The notes beneath the pieces are model-generated. The model did no database searches. It was not told the DNA's origin and saw nothing but the letters and a program-made list of their open reading frames with translations. From positions 622,501 to 686,500 of the forward strand of contig NZ_AP022847.1 of assembly GCF_015100395.1 (NCBI RefSeq): 64,000 bases of DNA, given 5' to 3'. This DNA is from Nitrosophilus alvini. Its GTDB lineage: Bacteria; Campylobacterota; Campylobacteria; Campylobacterales; Nitratiruptoraceae. The translations under genes were made by a program, and so were the position numbers. Positions 58,124-64,000 of the stretch are shown here, one piece after another (the stretch's first letter is position 1; each line of letters begins with the position of its first letter).

Positions 58124-58584
58124 GTAAAATAGTTTATACAAAACCAAAACTTTCTGATATCCCCCAAATGCAAAAGGTTGTTGCAGATGCAGTCGAACAG
58201 GGAATCATACTTCAAAGAAGCGATGATGAGATAGCAACGAATATTAGATCATATACTGTTGCAAAAAAAGATGACAAAATCGTAGGTTTTGTAGCCCTTC
58301 ATATTCATACCCAAAAACTTGCTGAAATAAGAAGTCTCGTAGTAAAAGAGGGATTCAGAGGAGAGGGTATAGGAAAAAAGCTAGTGCATCATGCTATAGA
58401 AGAGGGGAAAAAGCTGGGTGTCAAAGAGATATTGACGCTTACTTATTCAAGAGAGTTTTTTGAAAAGATGGGTTTTTCCGAAATAAGAAAAGAGGATATT
58501 CCCGAACACAAAATATGGGCAGATTGTATAAAATGCAAACATTTTCCGATATGCAACGAAATATCATTAATAAAAAAAATATAA
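58120..58584 (+). CDS. GNAT acetyltransferase, probable short N-acetylglutamate synthase
   Basis: A 154-residue GNAT protein. Acetyl-CoA binding motif A is VKEGFRGEGIGKKLV (about residues 77-91). The C-terminal extension ends with ADCIKCKHFPICNEIS, a cysteine-containing tail seen in short stand-alone N-acetylglutamate synthases. If so it starts the arginine pathway that ArgH (1871) finishes. The three cysteines (C-x2-C-x5-C) could bind metal, which is speculative. It overlaps the next gene. Confidence 0.82.
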   Translation: MSKIVYTKPKLSDIPQMQKVVADAVEQGIILQRSDDEIATNIRSYTVAKKDDKIVGFVALHIHTQKLAEIRSLVVKEGFRGEGIGKKLVHHAIEEGKKLGVKEILTLTYSREFFEKMGFSEIRKEDIPEHKIWADCIKCKHFPICNEISLIKKI

Positions 58585-59009
58585 ACAGTTTTTTTTTATT
58601 TCTTTTTGCTATTTTTTATGAGATTCTTAGTTCAATATACCAGTTTTTGCCGCCGATGGCCGGGGTGGCGTTTCTTGTTTTTGTAAAATCGATTTTTAAA
58701 AAAGATATGTTTTTGTTGTTCACGGTATTTGTATATCTTATACTTTTCGAGACTGACAGATCTTTGCCTCTCTTTTCACTGCTGATTTTTTTTGTTTTAT
58801 TATTTTACCTTTATAAAAAAATTTCAAAACTGGTCTCATGTAAAAAATGTCTTGATATGATTGCTATAGCTGCAGTTTATCTTGGCTATCCGCTTTTTGT
58901 TTATTTGATTGATAGGCTGTTTTTTCTTCAGAATTTTGATTTCAGTCCCTATTTTTTATACTATATTTTTATAGAATCCTTATTTGTACTTTTGATATCC
59001 GGAATCTGA
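58551..59009 (+). CDS. Predicted inner-membrane protein (MreD-like position)
   Basis: A very hydrophobic protein of about 152 residues with four or five transmembrane helices (about 10-30, 35-50, 52-80, 100-120, 130-150). It immediately precedes the PBP2 gene, the position of mreD in other bacteria and of Cj0651 (recalled) in C. jejuni. MreD homology is not proved by any motif. The start is uncertain: ATGs at 58515, 58533 and 58551 are all in frame and none has a good ribosome-binding site; all lie inside the acetyltransferase gene. Confidence 0.7.
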   Translation: MQRNIINKKNINSFFLFLFAIFYEILSSIYQFLPPMAGVAFLVFVKSIFKKDMFLLFTVFVYLILFETDRSLPLFSLLIFFVLLFYLYKKISKLVSCKKCLDMIAIAAVYLGYPLFVYLIDRLFFLQNFDFSPYFLYYIFIESLFVLLISGI

Positions 59010-59010
59010 T

Positions 59011-60804
59011 ATGAGACTGAAGATAATAATTTTCGTACTTATTAGTATATGGACAATTCTTCTGGTCAGAGTATACTATCTAAGCATAAAATCTAACAGT
59101 TATTATGAAATTCTTGCCAGACAGAATGTTATAAAAAAAGAGTGGCTCATACCAACAAGAGGAGAGATTTTAGATAGAAACCTCAAACCTCTAGCTATAA
59201 ATAAAATAGGCTTCAAAATCAAAATACCCCCTCATCTGAGTTCCGAAAAAAGAATACATCTAGTTGAAAAAAAGATTTCAATCCTGATGAAATATTTTCC
59301 GTATCTTAATCGTGAAAAAATTATCAGAAAATATAAGAAAAAAGATTCGCCGTACAATCATGAATATATTGAGATTATTCCATTTATTCCGTATGAAGAG
59401 ATGATTTTTGTGTACTCAAAGTTAAATCTTGTAGAAGGCATCAAAATAGAGCCCTCTGTAAAGAGATATTATCCAAATGGCAAAACCGCTTCTCATATCA
59501 TAGGATATGTATCCAGAACAAACAGAAAAGAGGCCGAAAATGATAAAACTGCCAGACTTACCGGGATAATAGGAAAAGCAGGTATAGAAAAGTATTATAA
59601 CAGCTATCTTCAAGGGGAGCCTGGATACAGAAAGATAAAAGTTACTGCGTTCAACAAAGAGATTGAAGAGATAGAAAGAGTTCCTCCAAAAGAGAATCAA
59701 AATCTTGTTCTTTCTATAGACCTGGAACTACAAAAATATATAGAGACACTCTTTGAAGGCAAAGCCGGCGTTGCGATAGTTATGGGTGTAAACGGAGATA
59801 TATTGGCAGCAGGAAGTTTTCCAGAGTATGATATCAATATGTTTGTTTCCGGAATTTCCAAAGATAAGTGGCTCAAGCTTATCAGAGATTTTAATCATCC
59901 TTTTACCAACAAGCTCGTAAACGGCCTTTATCCGCCAGGTTCTACGATTAAAATGGGCGTAGCACTCTCTTTTCTCGATTCAAAAAAAATAGGAGAGTAT
60001 ACACCCTTTTATTGTACAGGTGCCTATGAGCTTGGCGGCAGGAAATTCAGATGCTGGAAACAGACAGGACACGGTGAAACCAGAATGAAGAAAGCCATAA
60101 GAGAGAGTTGTGACGATTACTTTTATAAAGGAAGCATGAAAGTCGGTATCAATAAAATTGCTGCAGATATGAAAAGATTTGGATTTGGGCGCAAAAGCGG
60201 AGTAGATCTGCCGAATGAATTTATCGGAATCATTCCTGATAAAGAATGGAAAAGCAGAAGGTATGGAGAGCCTTGGTATATAGGAGAAACTCTGGTAGCT
60301 TCAATAGGGCAGGGGTATGATCTGGTTACGCCTATGCAGATGGCAAGATTTACTGCTCTTCTTGCAACAGGAAGGCTTCCGAAACCCCATTTTGCAAAAA
60401 AGTTTGTTGATAAAAATTTTGAGCCTGAATTTGAAAAAAATGCTTTAACTCCTTTGGAAAAAAGGAAACTTAAATTTATACAAAGAGCCATGTATGAAGT
60501 GTGTAACCATCCAAAAGGTACAGCTACGGCAAATATAACAACTAAAGTAAAAATTGCCGGTAAAACCGGTACTGCGCAGGTAGTAGGCATACCTCAGGAT
60601 GAGAAAAAAAGAATGAAAGAAGAAGAACTCAAATATTTCAGCCGTTCTCATGCCTGGCTGACCACATACGGTCCGTACAAAAATCCCCAGTATATCGTAA
60701 CCGTTCTTGTAGAGCACGGCGGGCACGGAGGAAGTGCAGCGGGACCTATAGTTTCAAAAATATACGATAAACTTGTTGAAATGGGATATATAAAACTCAA
60801 ATAG
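59011..60804 (+). CDS. mrdA: Penicillin-binding protein 2
   Basis: Transpeptidase of the elongation machinery and partner of RodA (30188). It has 597 residues: a short cytoplasmic end, one transmembrane helix (about 3-23), a pedestal/dimerisation domain (about 45-220), and the transpeptidase domain (about 235-590). The active-site serine is in PPGSTIKMG (STIK at about residue 311). The second motif reads ESCDDYF, SxD rather than the common SxN, as is usual in PBP2. KTGTAQ is at about residue 517. Last gene of the eight-gene envelope operon. Confidence 0.95.
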   Translation: MRLKIIIFVLISIWTILLVRVYYLSIKSNSYYEILARQNVIKKEWLIPTRGEILDRNLKPLAINKIGFKIKIPPHLSSEKRIHLVEKKISILMKYFPYLNREKIIRKYKKKDSPYNHEYIEIIPFIPYEEMIFVYSKLNLVEGIKIEPSVKRYYPNGKTASHIIGYVSRTNRKEAENDKTARLTGIIGKAGIEKYYNSYLQGEPGYRKIKVTAFNKEIEEIERVPPKENQNLVLSIDLELQKYIETLFEGKAGVAIVMGVNGDILAAGSFPEYDINMFVSGISKDKWLKLIRDFNHPFTNKLVNGLYPPGSTIKMGVALSFLDSKKIGEYTPFYCTGAYELGGRKFRCWKQTGHGETRMKKAIRESCDDYFYKGSMKVGINKIAADMKRFGFGRKSGVDLPNEFIGIIPDKEWKSRRYGEPWYIGETLVASIGQGYDLVTPMQMARFTALLATGRLPKPHFAKKFVDKNFEPEFEKNALTPLEKRKLKFIQRAMYEVCNHPKGTATANITTKVKIAGKTGTAQVVGIPQDEKKRMKEEELKYFSRSHAWLTTYGPYKNPQYIVTVLVEHGGHGGSAAGPIVSKIYDKLVEMGYIKLK

Positions 60805-60832
60805 ACTAAATGTATCTCAAAAGACAATTGTC

Positions 60833-61771
60833 CTAAAGCATCATGGTTTTTATACTGTTATATATAAAGAGCGCAAGGAATACAAGAAGCGTAATGCCTG
60901 CCGATTTGTTATAGAGTCTGTTTGCAGTTACAAAAACAAGAACTACAGAAAGGACAAGGGCAGCCGTTATATCAAACAGATATTTTTGAATATCGATTGT
61001 CAAGGGGTTTACCATTGCAGCCGAACCCAGTACTACGGTAAAATTGGCAGCGTTGCTGCCAATGATATTTCCTATACTCATATCCGCCTTTTTATTGATT
61101 GCCGCGACGATGCTTACAATGAGTTCGGGCAAGCTTGTTCCGAAGGCTATCAGAAGAAGCCCTATAATCCATTCGCTTACACCGAAATCTCTTGCGATAT
61201 TGCTTGCACTTTCTACAGCATAATCGGCTCCTTTTACAACCAAAACAAAGCCTATCAAAAGAAAAATCGACGTTTTTATCCAGGAAAAAGGCTCTTTAGC
61301 GAGAGATTCGTCTATCTCCTCAGCAAGAAGTTTTGCATCTTTTGATAAAAAAAGCAGATAACCACCCATCATAATCAAAAACAGAAACCCTTCAAATCTG
61401 TCTATAGAGCCGTCAAAAGCCATCATAACAAATATAAGAACCGGGAAAAGCGCCCAGGCACTGTCTTTTGCAAAAATATCTCTTTTTGGATTTATATGTT
61501 TTGCGATCAAAAATACAAAACCTAGCACCATTGCAATATTTAAAACTACGCTACCAAGTACGTTTGCTACGGCCATTTCGCTTTTATGATTGTAGCTTGC
61601 CGCGACACTTGCCGCAAGTTCCGGTAGACTGGTTCCTACTGCGACAAGAGTGGCACCAATGACAAATTCGGATATATTAAAATGAAGAGCTATTCTTTCC
61701 GATTCTTTTATAACAATATCTGCACCTTTTATCAAAACAGCCATAGAGACGATAAATATAAGAAAATCCAA
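60833..61771 (-). CDS. Calcium/sodium antiporter (CaCA family, YrbG-like)
   Basis: A 312-residue inner-membrane antiporter with about ten transmembrane helices. The two inverted alpha-repeats are seen in GATLVAVGTSLPELAAS (about residue 41) and IGLLLIAFGTSLPELIVS (about residue 200), each with the ion-binding GTSLPE. TTG at 61771 is chosen because aaggag lies eight bases upstream. The frame is open to 61849, but that part translates tandem repeats and is unlikely to be protein. Confidence 0.92.
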   Translation of the reverse strand: MDFLIFIVSMAVLIKGADIVIKESERIALHFNISEFVIGATLVAVGTSLPELAASVAASYNHKSEMAVANVLGSVVLNIAMVLGFVFLIAKHINPKRDIFAKDSAWALFPVLIFVMMAFDGSIDRFEGFLFLIMMGGYLLFLSKDAKLLAEEIDESLAKEPFSWIKTSIFLLIGFVLVVKGADYAVESASNIARDFGVSEWIIGLLLIAFGTSLPELIVSIVAAINKKADMSIGNIIGSNAANFTVVLGSAAMVNPLTIDIQKYLFDITAALVLSVVLVFVTANRLYNKSAGITLLVFLALFIYNSIKTMML

Positions 61772-61786
61772 ATATACTCCTTGTTT

Positions 61787-61866
61787 CGTGAATCGTAATT
61801 CGTAATTCGTGACTCGTGAATGGTGATTGGCACTCACCCACACCCACACTCACACTCACACCCACA
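61787..61866. repeat. Adjacent heptamer and hexamer tandem arrays
   Basis: 61787-61828 is six heptamers: CGTGAAT, CGTAATT, CGTAATT, CGTGACT, CGTGAAT, GGTGATT. After GG, 61831-61866 is six hexamers: CACTCA, CCCACA, CCCACA, CTCACA, CTCACA, CCCACA. Together they fill most of the 101-base gap between the antiporter start and the ybeY stop. Confidence 0.85.
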
Positions 61867-61872
61867 CTATCT

Positions 61873-62289
61873 CTAACTGTTTCTCACAATAAGGCTTTTG
61901 GGAAGATTGAATTTCTCGATAATCTCTTCTTCTTTTTTTCTCATTTCACCACTATCTTTTTCATGGTCCATACCTAACAGATGTAAAAGAGCATGAATGA
62001 AAAGCAGTGCAAACTCTTCTGATGGAGTGTGACCATATCTTTGAGCCGCTTCCAAAAGATGATCAAGTGAAATGACGATTACGCCGAGCATAGCACCGGG
62101 AGTATCTTGTAGCGGAAAACTCAGTACATCGGTAGGCTGATCTATACCTCTAAACTCTTTATTTATTTTTTTTATCTCTTCATCATCGGTTAAGATCAGC
62201 TCTATATCTTTTGAAGTAAGAGAATCAGCGATATTTTCGATAAGTTTGATATCGAACTGATAATCTGTTCTGTTGTCAAATTCGATCAT
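61873..62289 (-). CDS. ybeY: Endoribonuclease YbeY
   Basis: Zinc-dependent endoribonuclease for 16S rRNA 3' maturation and ribosome quality control. It has 138 residues. The metal motif HALLHLLGMDHE (about residues 109-120) gives the three histidines. LTDDEEIKKINKEFRGIDQPTDVLSF is the conserved N-terminal segment. A tandem-repeat region follows its stop. Confidence 0.95.
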   Translation of the reverse strand: MIEFDNRTDYQFDIKLIENIADSLTSKDIELILTDDEEIKKINKEFRGIDQPTDVLSFPLQDTPGAMLGVIVISLDHLLEAAQRYGHTPSEEFALLFIHALLHLLGMDHEKDSGEMRKKEEEIIEKFNLPKSLIVRNS

Positions 62290-62357
62290 TTTTTTTCCTT
62301 TGGATTGAACCGTGCTCAGTAAAGTTCAATTTTGTGTATTTTACCAAAAATTAGCTT

Positions 62358-62384
62358 ATTAAGGGCGCTCTAGTTTGCCTTAAT
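62358..62384. other. Small hairpin between ybeY and the chemoreceptor
   Basis: ATTAAGG (62358-62364) pairs with CCTTAAT (62378-62384), followed on the plus strand by a T-rich stretch. No gene ends just upstream on that strand, so it is more likely part of a regulatory region between the divergent genes than a terminator. Confidence 0.35.
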
Positions 62385-62449
62385 ATTGTTTTTAATACAA
62401 ATGGCTTAAAATAAAAAAAACATTTTATAAATCGTGACAAAGGGTCTGA

Positions 62450-64000
62450 ATGAGTTTTTTGAACAATATAAAGATTAAAACAAAACTGGCAATTCTTGTT
62501 TTTTTGCCAATATGTGGAATGCTGTTCTTTTCTTATCTTGAAATTACAAAGGACTATGAAACATATAAAGAAAATTCCATTTTATCTGAACAGGTAAAGC
62601 TTTCGACAAAAATATCGGCTCTTGTGCATGAGCTTCAGAAAGAGAGAGGAAGAACAGCTGGTTTTCTTTCAAGCAGAGGAGAAAAGTTTGCTGAAGAGAT
62701 ACTCTCTCAAAGAAAATTGACAGATAAAAAGATAAAGGATTTAAAAGCATATATATCGAAAATGGATCAAAAAAGACTTAGCGGTATAAAGGATAAACTT
62801 AAAGCTGCTCTTAAACTTTTGGATAATATAGAAAAAGTGAGAAAAAAGATAGACAAGTTTGCTATAGATACGAAAAATGCTCTAGATTACTATACTAAAA
62901 TGAACGGACTTTTTCTCGATAGTATCGGTCTTATATCAAAACTTAGCCATAATGACCGTATCAGCAAAGAGCTCTTTGCCTATACGTTTTTTCTTCTTTC
63001 AAAAGAGAGAGCAGGTATTGAGAGAGCGGTTCTGTCCAGTACTTTTGCAAGAGACTCTTTTTTGCCTGGTTTTTACGAAAAGCTGGTCGTTCTCATCACA
63101 GAGCAGAAGGCTTTTTTAAAAGCTTTTTACACAACCGCTCCGGATAGTTTTATAAAGTACTATATGAAAGTAAGCCAGGGAAAGGCAGAAAAAGAAGTAG
63201 AAAGAATGGAACATATTGCATTGTCGAAATTTCAGGAAGGAAAATTCGGCATAGATCCATCCTACTGGTTTGATACAATTACTGCCAAAATAAACAATCT
63301 AAAAAAAGTTGAAGATACCATTTCCAGTGAACTTATAAAAGGTATAGGATATGAAGTGGACAAATCAAAACAGGAGCTTATACTTCTATCTTCAATTGTT
63401 CTAATTATGACTATAATTATTCTTGTTCTGGGATATATTGTTGCAGAAAAAAACATTAACGAAACTATTCAAAAAATAGAAGAGGAGCTTGATTATATAT
63501 CAAGAAATAAAAACTTGACCAGGACTATAAAACTAGACAGAAAAGATGAGATGGGACAGATAGCTGAATCGATAAATAAACTGATCGAATCTTCGAACAA
63601 AGTGATACAAAAAGCAAAAAGTTCTGCCCAGGAAAACGCTTCTATTGCTGCCGAGCTTAGCTCTACATCTATGGAAATAGGAAAAAGGGCTGAAGAGGAG
63701 TCAGAAATAGTAACTCATACAACGGAAAAAGCTGTACAGATGATAGGTCCTTTACAAAACTCTGTCAGCAGACTTGACGAATCTAAAAAGGTAGTAACAA
63801 ATGCTTATGAAAAACTCGATGTCGCAAATGCAAATATTATGAAACTTTTGAATGCTGTGAAAAAAAGTTCCGAAGAGGAGAAGCATATTGTCGAAGAGCT
63901 TAATACTGTGGTTGAGAGTACGGATGAAGCGAAAGACGCTCTTAAACTCATAGAAGATATAGCAAATCAAACAAATCTTTTGGCTCTCAACGCCGCAATC
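62450..64000 (+). CDS. Methyl-accepting chemotaxis protein with NIT sensor (3' end beyond window)
   Basis: The first 517 residues of a chemoreceptor; the frame is open to the last base. TM1 is at about 12-30. A large periplasmic helical domain follows (about 31-310), with LVHELQKERGRTAGFLSSRG near residues 57-76, the hallmark of the NIT (nitrate/nitrite-sensing) domain, repeated weakly at SKERAGIERAVLSSTFA. TM2 is at about 310-332, a HAMP domain at about 333-385, then the start of the signalling domain (IEDIANQTNLLALNAAI at the window edge). It should sense nitrate or nitrite and steer motility, but the ligand is inferred from family. A TAAAAT at 62407-62412 is a possible -10 box. Confidence 0.93.
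   Translation, partial: MSFLNNIKIKTKLAILVFLPICGMLFFSYLEITKDYETYKENSILSEQVKLSTKISALVHELQKERGRTAGFLSSRGEKFAEEILSQRKLTDKKIKDLKAYISKMDQKRLSGIKDKLKAALKLLDNIEKVRKKIDKFAIDTKNALDYYTKMNGLFLDSIGLISKLSHNDRISKELFAYTFFLLSKERAGIERAVLSSTFARDSFLPGFYEKLVVLITEQKAFLKAFYTTAPDSFIKYYMKVSQGKAEKEVERMEHIALSKFQEGKFGIDPSYWFDTITAKINNLKKVEDTISSELIKGIGYEVDKSKQELILLSSIVLIMTIIILVLGYIVAEKNINETIQKIEEELDYISRNKNLTRTIKLDRKDEMGQIAESINKLIESSNKVIQKAKSSAQENASIAAELSSTSMEIGKRAEEESEIVTHTTEKAVQMIGPLQNSVSRLDESKKVVTNAYEKLDVANANIMKLLNAVKKSSEEEKHIVEELNTVVESTDEAKDALKLIEDIANQTNLLALNAAI

Noticed and set aside
61772-61849. Longer antiporter N-terminus starting at 61849
   Set aside because: The extra residues are a translation of the tandem repeats and would precede the first membrane helix with no family counterpart; the TTG at 61771 has a strong ribosome-binding site.
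61787-61866. CRISPR array
   Set aside because: Units are 6-7 bases with no spacers; this is a simple tandem repeat.

Overview
The window is about 64 kb of a low-GC, very gene-dense bacterial chromosome. Protein content and gene order point to Campylobacterota (the former Epsilonproteobacteria). Three blocks follow gene orders I recall from Campylobacter jejuni: HIT-pheS-pheT-aroA-ispH-rpsA-serA; rodA-rluD-flpA-trmB-ftsE-ftsX-envC-pyrH-rpoZ-spoT-tyrS-nitronate monooxygenase-amidase; and ppa-adk-aspS-nadK-recN-tatD-mltD-rlpA-kdsC-lptC-lptA-engB-membrane protein-mrdA. The metal/drug efflux, OprD-like porin, SYLF and nitrate/nitrite-sensing genes suggest a free-living rather than host-bound member. 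The genus cannot be fixed from the sequence alone.

Layout. 1-1214: 3' part of a 23S rRNA gene and a complete 5S gene. 1424-12557: a small c-type cytochrome, argH, a convergent HIT protein, then a tightly packed pheS-pheT-aroA-ispH-rpsA-serA run ending at a clear terminator. 12720-18462: a tripartite efflux operon (outer-membrane factor, adaptor, an RND permease split into two genes, DUF2905 protein). 18506-31294: mixed housekeeping genes (efp, DJ-1, HAD phosphatase, Spy-like protein, phosphoribosyltransferase, RsmB-like methylase, aroK, dnaE, DUF234, SYLF, zinc ribbon), tRNA-Met and rodA. 31345-44313: a long operon joining RNA modification, an FlpA-like lipoprotein, FtsEX, EnvC, nucleotide/stringent-response genes and an AmiC amidase. 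44492-50132: OprD-like porin, then leftward ppa, DUF503, cinA-like, adk, feoA, aspS. 50273-60804: rightward nadK-recN-tatD, mltD-rlpA, and hisB-kdsC-lptC-lptA-engB-acetyltransferase-membrane protein-mrdA. 60833-64000: a CaCA antiporter, ybeY and the 5' part of a chemoreceptor.

Two envelope programmes stand out. Cell separation is represented by FtsE, FtsX, a catalytically degenerate EnvC and the AmiC amidase within 10 kb. Cell shape and outer-membrane building are represented by RodA, PBP2, MltD, RlpA, KdsC, LptC and LptA.

There is no mobile element, prophage, CRISPR array or obvious new defence system. The points most worth a second look are: a split RND permease with a natural six-histidine tail; two genes whose expected N-termini are reachable only from non-canonical start codons (ATC for the amidase, ACG for the DUF234 protein); a perfect 14-bp inverted repeat that can hide the ribosome-binding site of a HAD phosphatase gene; back-to-back heptamer and hexamer tandem arrays before the CaCA antiporter; a 22-position hairpin abutting 5S rRNA; and a bulged hairpin in an otherwise empty stretch downstream of tRNA-Met.
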